A DNA stretch of 64,000 nt from Theocolax elegans (lineage: Eukaryota > Arthropoda > Insecta > Hymenoptera > Cerocephalidae): assembly GCA_026168455.1 (NCBI GenBank), contig CM047425.1, forward strand, positions 8,282,001-8,346,000. The letters run 5' to 3'. Position 1 is the first letter of the stretch, and every line of letters begins with the position of its first letter. The notes beneath the pieces are model-generated. The model did no database searches, was not told the DNA's origin, and saw nothing but the letters and a program-made list of their open reading frames with translations. The translations under genes were made by a program, and so were the position numbers. Below, in pieces: positions 12,991-23,535 of the stretch.

Positions 12991-14640
12991 GCCTCTTCGT
13001 TCTTGGAGCGATGGCGCTTCGAAACTCTCATGTCACGGAATGTGTTTATATCCTTCTGCAACGGATATATCTATACGTTGACACTATATTAATCTGGTTA
13101 AGCTTTTACTCTTTGATTACCGTTGTTAGTTTTGTGCACCCTCGAGCGAAATTCCTCATAATCAAAATCTACAGTCTATATAGAATATATAGTCTATATC
13201 GAATTTTCGCTCGAATTCGTCACAATTACATTTGTTTCAAATTTATTTCGTTCGGAGCTTAAAATATTTTGACAAATATAAATATGTATTTCTACTTTTA
13301 GGTACATATTTTAAAAGTAATTATATTCTTAATCATTTTAACATTCACATAATATTTTAAGTTGTATATTTCTATCAAAAAATAATATTGTTATAAAAAT
13401 CTAACTCCGTTTTAAAATGTATTTTTATTAAAGTGTATGTTTATTTTGTAAGTAAACTTTTTCAAATTCCCAGTGTTTTGTCTCTAAATAGATTTAAAAT
13501 TGCGTTTTCTACGTTAAAGAAAAAACAATTTGTTTTATAATTATTTTTCTAATCGTAAATATAATTCTTGAACTACTAGTCTGATTGGAAAAAAAAATCA
13601 AATGGAAAAGATACGTATATTTGTGTTATCTTTAAAATAAGCTTGACGTATAGAACTGTTTTTATTGAACCGTTTGGAAATTATTGTGACTTTATCGTAA
13701 ATAATTTTGCTTTTTTCAACTTTGATTATCTCAGAATTTGTGCATTGTAGAAAAAAAGTCTAAAGAGGAAAAATATTAGTTTTTGAAAGTTAAATAAGAA
13801 TCAACCAAAAAGATAACATTTAAGATTAAACTTTTTTTTTATTTTTCTACTATCACAAATTTGAAAAATAAATTAATGTAGAAAAAATTCTCTAACGCGA
13901 TTGCACGTTCAAATTTTATAGTTACAAACTTTATTGTTCGTAATCTAAGAATTGCGTTTGGAAATGATGTAAAAAAAATTTTTTAAATTTTCAATCAAAT
14001 AATTATACTCAATTTTGATGTTTTGAAAATTTTAGAATTGATATAATTAAAAAAATTAAATTTTTAAATTTTATATCAATTAACTGAATGTTAAATTATT
14101 TAATTCCAAATACACTGAAAAATTAGTAATGTACACATTTTAATTTTCTCTCGAATTTTCTTTTATACGCTACATTCTTCAAATATAAAAATTTGAAAAA
14201 TAAAATGTTAATCAATATATATTCCCCTTTTCCTTCTTACCTTCCGTTGACATATTGGATTTCGAGTCAAAAGTGACGTTTGTTTCCACAAGTTCAATAT
14301 GTCACTCAATACAAATCGTAGATAAATTATTAAAAAAATTTTAAATAAAAATGTTACATTTTTGTTCAGTCGTGTTGCAATAACTTGATAAATTGAATCA
14401 ATTTTCAGACAATCTGCATATTTACGTTAGTTTTGTCAACGATCATTCTTACACAATACAAAATATATTAATAAATATTTCATTACATTAAAGATCTATT
14501 ATTTATATAAATAACGCACTATTTCACTTTACAATAGATGTAATAGATATAATTAATGAATAAACGCATATATAGTGTGTTTATGAATTATTACAGATTC
14601 AATTTGGAGGGCTACAATAAATGGTTGAATTACATAGTAA
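12991..14640. other. AT-rich non-coding stretch with a nested inverted repeat
   Basis: AT-rich with many homopolymer A and T runs. Near its start a nested hairpin (13143-13213) is the only distinct structure. No gene is supported. Confidence 0.6.
13143..13213. repeat. Nested inverted repeat, 71 nt
   Basis: Outer arms CGAGCGAAATTC (13143-13154) and GAATTTTCGCTCG (13201-13213) are complementary apart from one extra base. Inside is a perfect 7-bp hairpin, CTATATA-GAA-TATATAG (13176-13192), and a repeated AGTCTATAT motif. The size is in the range of small structured RNAs, but pairing between the two stems is poor, so a microRNA precursor is not claimed. Confidence 0.5.
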
Positions 14641-15195
14641 CACAGGTAGGTTATAGCCTGAAGTAATATAACCAATTCATAAATAGGAAAGGTTGATCGG
14701 TCAAGGCGATGCAGCTGTTACCACCTATACAGGCGTTTTCCCAATATCTAACGAGGATATTCGGTAAACCACAGAAAAGCGCGTTATGGCCCACCCTCCT
14801 CCTAAATAGAGCAATTTTACAAGGAACATTACCAGGTGGTTTAGTGAGTATAACCAACGTCTGGAGCTCTTAGAGGGTCACTCTCTGAACCACTAACGAG
14901 TCCCCGTAAGTATAAGGTCAAAGACGTATAAGGTGCGAGTCAAGTTCGACGCTTATAACGTAAACTTTCCCGACGACGCGGCAAAACTCGGGAGACGCGG
15001 CAGCTTGCTCGCCCGTCACTTTTGTCCACCCCCTTATATAGATATATATGTTTGGTCTAACTCGTTCAACGCTACTGTGTGTTGTGATCGCTTGCGCTTG
15101 ATATTGACCATCGAAACTTGGATGACCGCGTGCGCGCCGATAACGACACTTGGCTTACCTTGTAATCGACAATACGAAACCCCCAGATTCTTTTG
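14641..15195. other. Balanced-composition island
   Basis: Sharp change from AT-rich flanks. It holds open frames on the minus (14651-14857) and plus (14933-15196) strands, both lacking an ATG start and any recognisable domain. An AAGGTCA-type nuclear-receptor half site occurs near 14914. Possible conserved non-coding element. Confidence 0.35.
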
Positions 15196-16180
15196 ATAAT
15201 ACGGTACGCATAATGTTGATTAATTCATTTATTTATTATTATTTCGTAAATTTCAAGAAAAATTATTTTATTATTATAGACACACTGTCAAATTATTTTT
15301 AACTACGTTACAAATTTTAACTAATTACATTTAGACAAATCACTTTCGTTTCCAATCACTTCATATAATGAAATTCATAACTAGAGGGATAATATTTTAA
15401 CTCAAATCAACTCACCAAATAATTATTGAAATTATTTGCAAATAAATGTTTAACTTTGTAAGTAGATTTTCTAAAAATAAGCATACCGTCATATTGATTA
15501 ATTTATTTAACCCAATGATAAGAGTTAAAGTTGTTTAGTTAGAACAATAATAGAGATAATAATTAATGGTATAAGCCTGAATGATATAAGCTTACATTTT
15601 GTAAACTTATACTGAGATTAAGTTACAGTTTAATAGAAATCTATTAAATAAATACTTTTGCATGTATTCCTATTACACTTCCCTTAGTCTATAATCTTGT
15701 CTCTGGTAATGGTGTTTTCTTTGTCGATAATTCATCACTGTCTCTAGTAAGATGTATTGTATCCCGTATTGTACCTATTAGTGATTGCAATTGCAGATGT
15801 GGATATATCGAATTAAATACATTTAAACTTAATTATTAACTTTTATCTCAAGTTATTAGAAATATTTCATCGTTTGCGAAAGGTTTATTTAAGTAATCAA
15901 AGTCATTGTAAAAGAAAAAAATTGCAACTGCGGTAATTTCACCCAAGAGCTAAAATGTGTATCGTTGTTTTCGTAATTCCATTAAAATGAAATATTAAAC
16001 ATTGGAAGTTGAAATGTTGAAAGATACATAATGTATATATAAAATATGAAAACACTTTATCTGAGATGATTGTGCATTGGAGAAAGGCATATTTTTCATC
16101 TTGCATTTTTGAGTAAACGCTAGGATTATAGGAATAGGCAAGCCCGTATTTCATCAAGAATTTTTGGCAGTCGCTGTTCC
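15196..16180. other. AT-rich non-coding stretch
   Basis: No supported feature. Open frames are short and very AT-rich. Confidence 0.65.
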
Positions 16181-16659
16181 CTGATCTATAGCTCTCGCTT
16201 CTCTTCTAGTCCATATATGGCGAATAGGTCGAAAGGGCGTCGAGGCACTTAAGGACATGTAGAAAGAAAATTTCACTTTCTCCCCTGTTAGATGTATAAC
16301 TATACTCCAGTTGGTTATCTTTTATTCCCTTCAGCTCGTATAAGGCTTTTTACCTTGTTTTCTCTATCGTCCCTTTTCTCGAAACCACGATATTTTTCAT
16401 CGAAGGCCTTTACATCTCTCCTATGATCTTGGCCTACTGTAATTTTTCTCACTCACTATTCCTCTTTCTTTTTCCCTCTTATACTATCATCTTCTAATGA
16501 TAGAGCTCTCTCATATTTTATACGGGTATACACACTTCAACCTTTTGTTTTCTTCCTCGTGATCCTTGTTTTCCTCTGTTAAATTTTACTGCATGATTTT
16601 TTTTTATTTTTATTTCCTTTGCAGCATCGCGAATATATAGGAAGTGTTTCCCTTAACTT

Positions 16660-16681
16660 TATATATATATATATATATATA
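16660..16681 (+). repeat. (TA)11 microsatellite
   Basis: Twenty-two bases of perfect TA dinucleotide. Confidence 0.95.
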
Positions 16682-16926
16682 CTGTGGTGTTGCCGACGTA
16701 AGCTTTCCTTTATTGCTACTTGAATTGCGATTTCGTCACGGGCCCTTGACTTTGTCGAGTGTGCGCGTAGCCACACGTTTCTTCGTACTCATATATGTAT
16801 ACCTATATATGTATTTATATATAGGGAACCTTCCCTGTAACCATAATGGAAAAAAACTTTTACAAAGGGTTCTCCGTGCTACGATCGAAAATTAAGGATT
16901 TCGAGTGTTTTCTCATCGTTCGTGCA

Positions 16927-16933
<7 letters not shown>

Positions 16934-16983
<50 letters not shown>
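16934..16983 (+). repeat. (CT)25 microsatellite
   Basis: Fifty bases of perfect CT, the longest perfect dinucleotide tract in the window, extended by imperfect CT to about 17001. Apparent leucine/serine or arginine/glutamate frames over it are repeat artefacts. Confidence 0.97.
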
Positions 16984-16994
<11 letters not shown>

Positions 16995-17060
16995 ACTCTC
17001 CCTTATCTTTCGCGTCGTTTGCTCGATATATACGAAGGATTCAATTTCGTGCAAGGTAAT

Positions 17061-18240
17061 CAATTGACAAAATATTTATCGATTTCTATAGAGCTAGTCT
17101 GAACACTGTCTGTTAATTAAATCATATGTTAACGAACATTGTCAAATTTAATAAAGATGTCAATTCAAATCCTCGTACAACTTTTAAATACAAAATAAAA
17201 TATTGATCTTAGTGATATTATTTAATTCATTTATCAAATTATCAATGTTTAGATAATATTTCATCTTTTGATCGTAAGTACTAATAATGTCGGGAAAGGC
17301 GATTAAGTTGTAGTCCGCAGAATGACTGATAGATGGCGTTAGCTGCTTGTTGAACGAGGCAATTCTCTCGGAGAACCGAGACACTCTGTTTCGGGTCGTT
17401 CAGCCAAGAGTGTTAAAGCTTATACATTGTGCCAATATATACTTATGTGACGGGAAAATAAAATAAATTTTTTTGTACAAATAATGATTATACTCGATTT
17501 TTTGTGTCTTCAGGGTAAATAATGATAAATAAGATAATGTATTTAATAATAATGCGCGGTCTATTTATTTAATTCTCCTCGGAATTAGCCGCCGCATTCA
17601 ATTAGCGTTGAATGGTAATTTATTTAAGCTAAAAATATTACATCGGAAATTTCATTACTAAGTACACTCGATAAAAATAATCATTCGTCGGGATAGCGTA
17701 TTAAGTAAAATAAAACAATAATCTTTAAATAATCGGTATTATGGTTTATTAAAATTGATCTTTTGTTTAAAAACGTAAAACCATCATGAGCTTTACGTTG
17801 TAATTAAATTTCGTAATTAAAAATGACGTTTACGTTGTATCTTTATTCTTCATAATGTAATTAATCATATACACATATTATCTGTAATACATAAATATCA
17901 TTTGATCGATTTTAAATGTAGTTTACATTAAACTATAATGGATACTTTATGAATAATTTATATAGGTAATTTTTACAAAACATTAAGTAGTAATAGAATG
18001 TAAATTTATTATTTACTATGTATAATATAAATATTTTACAAATCATTTGGTAGATGTAATATTACATTAAAATAAGTTGAATAAAATATTACACACCAAA
18101 TAGTCAGTGGAAACAAGAATCACTATCTTCAGTATAAAATATTGTTTTAACAATTAAAATACGCCTGTAATGAACAATGTAGACCCAATCGATCATACCT
18201 GCATCTGTGCAATTCATTCAACATTCGAAATAATAAAGAC
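17061..18240. other. AT-rich stretch containing a small structured island
   Basis: Mostly AT-rich, except 17280-17440, which is balanced and holds a nested stem-loop (17349-17404) and an AGATGGCG motif (17331-17338) resembling the insect CTCF core. No coding sequence is supported. Confidence 0.5.
17349..17404. repeat. Nested stem-loop, 56 nt
   Basis: Outer arms pair over nine positions (17349-17357 with 17396-17404, one G-U), with a perfect core TGAACGA/TCGTTCA. An inner hairpin TCTCGG-AGAA-CCGAGA occupies 17366-17381, and an alternative TTCTC-TCG-GAGAA fold overlaps it. It sits in a small GC island in AT-rich DNA. Confidence 0.5.
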
Positions 18241-20570
18241 ACAAAAGGTTTGGCGTATATACACGAAAAAAGAAACTCCATACAGACCCGAACCCACACG
18301 ACTACGAAGATGAAGCGGAGGAAAAAAAGTAAAATATATAACCCCGAAATCCAAAAGTTCTGGTCAGCGCGAAATCGCATCCGTCATTCGGATGGAACGA
18401 CAAAGGTATCCCCGTACAATCAACCATCCCTCATATATACGTATATCTGGCCATCTCCCATATACACCCACAAAAAGTTTTCTTTTCATCGAAAGACAGG
18501 AAAAGGGACATACAACAACCGTGAGCTACCTCAGCTTTATTTTTCTGCGTGGCAGAACGAGAGAGAATAAGAGAAGAGAATCAGAAAGTCCCTTTTCTTT
18601 ACAAGTACGGATTACCAAGAGGACAATGATACAAGTTTGGTGGGACCAAAATCGAGTTGAAGAAAAAAAAAAAAGAACGTAAGAGAGACAGTAAGATAGA
18701 AAGGGAGAGGAAAGCAAGACGATCTCTCTACTCGATGTGGGCGGTCAGCAAACAAATTTATTCACCCCTTTAGCTAAACTATTAATAAACGAGCCGCGCG
18801 TTAACGCACTGCGAATGTATTGCCATTGCCCCTGTCCCTTTCGATCTTCTCTTCATCTTGTTCGTTTCGAATCCACGCGATCGTGTTCACCATGTGCGAG
18901 TCTTTGATATATATATACACACATACATACACATATACATATATACACATATATATATTTGTGTGTACGTGTATACGCGACTATAACGCTCAATGTCGTC
19001 GATTAATTCGAGTCAATGACGATGACCTCAACTTTCCTTTAAGCGAGGCGTGTTCCTTATCCAGATTATATATGATACGGTATTAGGGAATGATACGGCT
19101 AACCAACCTAACGTGAATGAGAAGACACAACGAGTAAAATCCTTATTTAGAAAGAAAATTAAATACTATTATAAAAAAGGAAATTGTACATTTTAATCTA
19201 ATCCAAAATAAGATTTTATCTACTTGATTACTGTGAATTTATTTAAATTTCCAATTTACTCAGCGTCTGTACAAGTTATAAAGATTGTAATTAATTTTAT
19301 TTGTTTTTATCTTTATACTCCGGTAACAACTTAACGTACACCAATTAAATTTTAAATTAAAAAACTATTAAACCTAAGAATAATTGTATTAATTCTATAA
19401 TAAATCTCAATGAAATATTATATGTGCATTATTATAATAGTAGAGTATAGGAAGATAAAACTTATCTAGTTAAAAAGGTGTAAAAACAGAAGATTTATAC
19501 GAAAAATGCATATTATATAAAAAAAAGAAAGATGAAAGAGAAAAAATTAATGGCACGCGACGATGCTGTTAATTCACGTCAATATTTTTCCGATATCTAT
19601 CAGTATCGGGCTATTAAGAAGATAGGTTGAGATTTTTTTTAACCCAAACAAGCCCAGATGATGAATGATCTCGTAATTGATTCTTTGATTAGCATAATTA
19701 TAAATGTGAGTATTATATAGACTCGGGGATAAAAAAAATTAACGCTTCGAAGGCTAGATATTAAATTTATATATTTTTTTTAAATATAAATTTTAAAAAA
19801 GTACAAATTTGCTCTATTATTATTCGTTGTATAACACAATAATGTTTTAATGAAGAATATATATAAACGATTTTAAAATAAAACTAACATGTAAAAAAGC
19901 GATTGACATATTTATTTATTAATTTAAACGATTCTATATATGTACCGTAGAAAATCAAAATTCAGCTTGTATTGAAAAATCTAAACTTAACACTATTAAA
20001 ATATTCATGTAATTATGTTAATTATAGACTATGTTTTTAAGCAACAAAGTTTGCACGAAATTCTGCCGGATACAGTTATTTAATACTAAAATAGTATTGA
20101 TCAGAATGATTATTTATTAAACAGTAGTAAATGAGACGATTTGAATTATAGACACATAATGTTAAATATATATGTTCGTTTGCTACCTGAAATCTAGTTG
20201 AGGGTCAATAAAATGTTTACAAAACAATTTTGAAACATTAGAAAATAAAGTTGGAAAAAAATAGTAGCTTACATAATTTGAAGTTAAAAGATAAATGATT
20301 ACACTACTTATTATTTTAAAAATGTAAATGTATTTTACGAAAATACGCATTAAAATTTCAGAATGTTTCTCACGTTATCATCAATATAATATGAGATTAC
20401 AACCATGAAACTCTCTTGGTAGATAAATAACGATTTAATGAAATTAAAATTTTAAGTAACAGTTAAATACGCGACAGATAATGAATAATTTTCCAAGAAA
20501 AGAGGCCGGCAAATATGATAGAAAATTATAGGAGAAGGAATTTTTTGGGTTAAAAAACGGCGAATTAAAA
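18241..20570. other. Mixed then AT-rich stretch, no gene seen
   Basis: 18241-18860 is balanced and purine-rich, with overlapping frames (18250-18570, 18392-18682) that resemble no family. 18905-18980 is a run of TA/CA/TG alternation. The rest is AT-rich and featureless. Confidence 0.55.
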
Positions 20571-20950
20571 TTAAGTGGGTTCGGCAGTCGGGTATGGTAT
20601 CATTTACAGAAGAATAACACGTTATTGATTTATCGATATTAATTGCCGTCGTTCTGGCGTGTAGGTAGTTTCTCGTCTAGATGAGATCAGAGGCGCGGCA
20701 GCCGTGTTATTTCCTGACCATAGCAGCATATATACTGTATACGTATATATATACAAACGCGCACGGTGTGGCGGGAGCCGACGCGCCAAGATCGATGAAG
20801 CGTAGGCTGACCCTTCGTATATATAACCAACGGGACTTGCTTTTTGTTTTACTTTGTCAAAATCCCTCATGTAAGCGACCTCGACATTTGTCTCCTGAAA
20901 TCGAATATATTTTGCTACTTATGCGTACCGTTTCCAACCTATTATCACCG
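20571..20950. other. Small CpG-containing island
   Basis: A balanced island with overlapping plus and minus frames and no domain. It lies about 1.5 kb upstream of the putative promoter and could be a proximal regulatory element; that is inference only. Confidence 0.35.
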
Positions 20951-22140
20951 TAACACGTCATTAATTCTTTTAATTCTTCAAATTATTCTTTATAGAAACT
21001 ATTAATTTTATTATATCTGAATATTAAATCGTCGGACCTAAAGAATTTTTTTTATTCATTGTTATTAGTAAAATAGATTAAAGTTTTTATTTCATTTTTT
21101 TATTTATTATCTTAATATTTATATATTTGAAAGGATTATAGTAAAATAGTGTATTATACAGCTATATACAATATCTAAATCTATTGAAATTGAAAGTATA
21201 ATTTTATATCTAATGGTACAATTCCTGCGTTTAAAGGTCAGTCACATTATACTGAGTAAACAACACATTACATTCAAGGTATTGTTTACAAAATATTTAG
21301 ATTAGCTAATTTAAAGAAATTTTAAAGATACGCATCGTTTGGGTATAATGAAAATCTATATTTGATTTCACTAAAGTGCACCATGAATTAATCTAAGTCA
21401 CGCTAACTTGTATACACAAACTAAAATCACATACCTATACTTGGCAAAGTCGTAAATTTCAATAAATAATAATGTAATATTATTGAATATGATTAATTAA
21501 AATCATCTTGAATGTTTTTTGGTTTTGCATTTAATTATTGAATATAAAAAGTGATTTATTTATAAAAAATTGTTTTTAACACAGCAAATTAATTAAAACA
21601 ATACCGAGATATAATGTTAATTAAAAATTAACGCAGCCATATTTATATTTGAAGCTGTGGAATTCTGATTATAAAATATTTGTATTATTACAAGTTATAC
21701 ATAAAAGTGATAAAGTTGTAAACAATTTAATTCCGATGTTTCAAGTGATAATAAAAAGGGTTATTATATACAATTCCTCTGTACATAAAAGTTGCAGTGT
21801 TATACTTTAAATTGTACGAAACTTTTCATCAAATTATACTCTGGATAGTTCTGCAAAAAAATAATAATAATAAAAAGGGTAGTTGACAATACAATCTGTT
21901 AATTTTAACAATTTACTTTAAAAAATAATGAAAAAGTTATATTTATTTATGATTTTCTAAATGGAACCGTAGACAAGAATAAATACAATATTTGTTACAC
22001 AAAAATTAAAATATTGCTTTACTCGAATGAAATTAGAATCGAACGGAATTATATAAAATGAAGATGGGAATTTCGCTGGTTACAAATCGGAGTAGTTAAA
22101 ATTCGGAGTTAAGTAAAAAGGTATAAAATCTCGTTTTAAA
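20951..22140. other. AT-rich stretch upstream of the promoter island
   Basis: No supported feature. Long A and T runs and short (AAT)n near 21859. Confidence 0.65.
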
Positions 22141-22261
22141 AAGTGCAATGTACAAAAATGAAAGGAAGGGCTCTCTCTTTAGGATCTTAGAAAAACACAG
22201 TCCGTCTTTCGAGTTTGTAACGCATAATACTCTGAGTCTAGGAGTGCACGCGCGTACACGA

Positions 22262-22265
<4 letters not shown>

Positions 22266-22296
<31 letters not shown>
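22266..22296 (+). repeat. (AG)n tract at the promoter edge
   Basis: Thirty-one bases of perfect AG, about 90 nt upstream of a TATA-like box and the GC-rich leader. In Drosophila, GA tracts at promoters bind GAGA factor (Trl) and CLAMP; a similar role here is inference from position. Confidence 0.95.
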
Positions 22297-22297
<1 letters not shown>

Positions 22298-22388
22298 GAG
22301 GCGAGAAGTGAAAAGAGCTGGCGCTCACACACACAATCGCGGAGAGATAGGTGTATATACTGTATACAGAGGTAAGCAGGTATATACG

Positions 22389-22396
22389 TATAAAGG
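22389..22396 (+). promoter_or_regulatory. TATA-like box of the putative promoter
   Basis: TATAAAGG lies at the left edge of a very GC-rich stretch (22398-22600), with the (AG)n tract upstream. If it works as a TATA box, transcription would start near 22418-22425. No clear initiator is visible, and in AT-rich DNA the match could be chance. A donor-like CAGAG|GTAAGC at 22371/22372 suggests that other start sites further upstream may also exist. Confidence 0.3.
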
Positions 22397-22794
22397 GGGT
22401 GCTGGAGCCGGCGGCGTGTAGCGGCCGCCTTGTAGCCGGCTACGGAGAGCCGAGTCGAGTCGAGTCGAAACAAGCCGAACTCACCCGAGGCGGCGCGTGG
22501 CGCCCGGAGAGAATCTCTGCTCCGGCAGTCGCGAGTCGGCCGCCGCGTTGTGAGTTTACTGGGGGATGTGCGTCGCGCCCAACGTTCGAGCGGCCGGGTT
22601 TCTTATACCATTTGTCAATCCGCTATTCGGTCTATCAATGCAGGCGTAGAACCTAGTGAATCGTAACAATCAACGGTCTAAAATGAAAATTCATTGATTA
22701 ACAGCGATATTTGAATATATGTTAATTGTTTAATTATCGTACACATATAGTGACCAAGTGCTGGATATTCTATAAGTGGGAAGGAAAAAAAGTA

Positions 22795-22872
22795 ATGAAA
22801 TTTTTATTGTGTGTGCATGTGACGCAATTATGCGTTTGTGATTTATCGCCTACAGTGAAATTAATTCGATGA
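22795..22872 (+). CDS. Upstream ORF 1, 25 codons
   Basis: ATG at 22795, stop TGA at 22870-22872. The peptide starts with a short hydrophobic, cysteine-containing stretch (MKFLLCVHV). Its stop overlaps the next upstream ATG (ATGA at 22869-22872). Its relevance depends on whether this leader segment is retained in the mRNA. The likely effect, if any, is to lower translation of the main frame. Confidence 0.25.
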   Translation: MKFLLCVHVTQLCVCDLSPTVKLIR

Positions 22873-22916
22873 ATATTGGAAAAGTGAAAATTGCTAAGGT
22901 TTACATCTGTATCTAG
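22869..22916 (+). CDS. Upstream ORF 2, 15 codons, overlapping ORF 1
   Basis: ATG at 22869 overlaps the stop of upstream ORF 1; stop TAG at 22914-22916. It is short and lysine-rich (MNIGKVKIAKVYICI), and interesting only as part of a chain of upstream starts before the main ATG. Confidence 0.2.
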   Translation: MNIGKVKIAKVYICI

Positions 22917-23020
22917 TGAGACCCATATACATATATATGCATGTATGTCTACGTGTAGTGTGATTAATCGTGATAAACGAATACGGCACGAGGTTTATTA
23001 AAAAAAGACGAGTTTTGACT

Positions 23021-23077
23021 ATGTCGAAGGGCAAGTTTGTGTTATCGACGTCGGTATGGCGACAGGCCCCTGCGTGA
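23021..23077 (+). CDS. Upstream ORF 3, 18 codons
   Basis: ATG at 23021, stop TGA at 23075-23077, using GC-richer codons than its surroundings (MSKGKFVLSTSVWRQAPA). It lies 350 nt before the main start codon, so reinitiation downstream would be possible. There is no evidence of function beyond position. Confidence 0.22.
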   Translation: MSKGKFVLSTSVWRQAPA

Positions 23078-23149
23078 TATCACGCGGCGCCCGCCACCGC
23101 TTGCGATCACAACGCGGTCTTTGTCCTATACACTTTCCATAGGCTTTAA

Positions 23150-23192
23150 ATAATAATAATAATATACCAATACTAATAATAATAATAATAAT
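23150..23192 (+). repeat. Interrupted (TAA)n
   Basis: Two runs of TAA/AAT separated by about 14 bases, inside the putative leader. Confidence 0.9.
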
Positions 23193-23427
23193 CATCGTAA
23201 TAAAAAATCTTAGTATTTTTCGCCGATTTGTTCAAGGCTAACTCTCTTGACTTACCCATCGAGAGGATAAAAGTTACACTGCTCGCGCAGCTTCCTATAC
23301 GTATCTATATGTATATCCATATATAATGTGTGTGTATTACGACTGAAAGTGCGAGATAAATGCGTGTTGTTACTGGTGATAAGAAGACAGTTTTCTCTAA
23401 GTGTTTCCACGGTTAATATCTACGAAA

Positions 23428-23491
23428 ATGCCGTGCCATCGCAGTTTCGAGCTTCTGATCCTGTTGACAGTACTCGCAGCTGTCGTTAAAG
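23428..23491 (+). CDS. First coding exon of a secreted or membrane protein (signal peptide)
   Basis: ATG at 23428 in a good insect start context (CGAAAATG), with an in-frame TAA upstream at 23398. The exon encodes 21 codons plus one base: n-region MPCHRSFE, then the hydrophobic core LLILLTVLAAVV and a lysine, a typical signal peptide. It ends AAAG|GTAAGAA, a strong donor, in phase 1. A signal-peptide exon closed by a phase-1 intron is common in genes for extracellular-domain proteins such as immunoglobulin-superfamily adhesion molecules and some ligand-gated channel subunits, but the family cannot be told from this exon. No matching second exon is convincing within the window, so the first intron is probably over 40 kb. 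Alternative: read-through gives a 35-residue frame ending at 23535, a small secreted peptide. Confidence 0.6.
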
Positions 23492-23535
23492 GTAAGAATA
23501 TAACAGATTTCAAGTTTCTATACCCATACGAATGA

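Larger units (their letters stand above)
16181..17060. other. Pyrimidine-rich stretch with microsatellites
   Basis: The plus strand is C/T-rich throughout, with many TCTC and TTTC runs, and includes the (TA)11 and (CT)25 tracts listed separately. No gene is recognised. Confidence 0.55.
22420..23427 (+). other. Putative 5' leader of the signal-peptide gene
   Basis: The leader is inferred as the stretch between the promoter-like island and the start codon at 23428. Its first part is GC-rich, with a GAGTC pentamer repeated near 22450-22466; the rest is AT-rich apart from a GC patch at 23040-23120. It holds at least three ATG-initiated upstream frames and a (TAA)n run. A good acceptor, pyrimidines then CCATAG, ends at 23142. 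Joining the donor at 22371 to it would remove all three upstream frames, so alternative leaders with different translation are possible. The transcription start and any leader intron are unproven. Confidence 0.4.

Noticed and set aside
14933..15196. Island open frame of 87 codons
   Set aside because: It starts at GTG rather than ATG and has no domain. The island is more likely non-coding.
22096..22473. Minus-strand frame over the promoter island
   Set aside because: It is generated by the (GA)n tract (leucine/serine run) and lies opposite the putative transcript.
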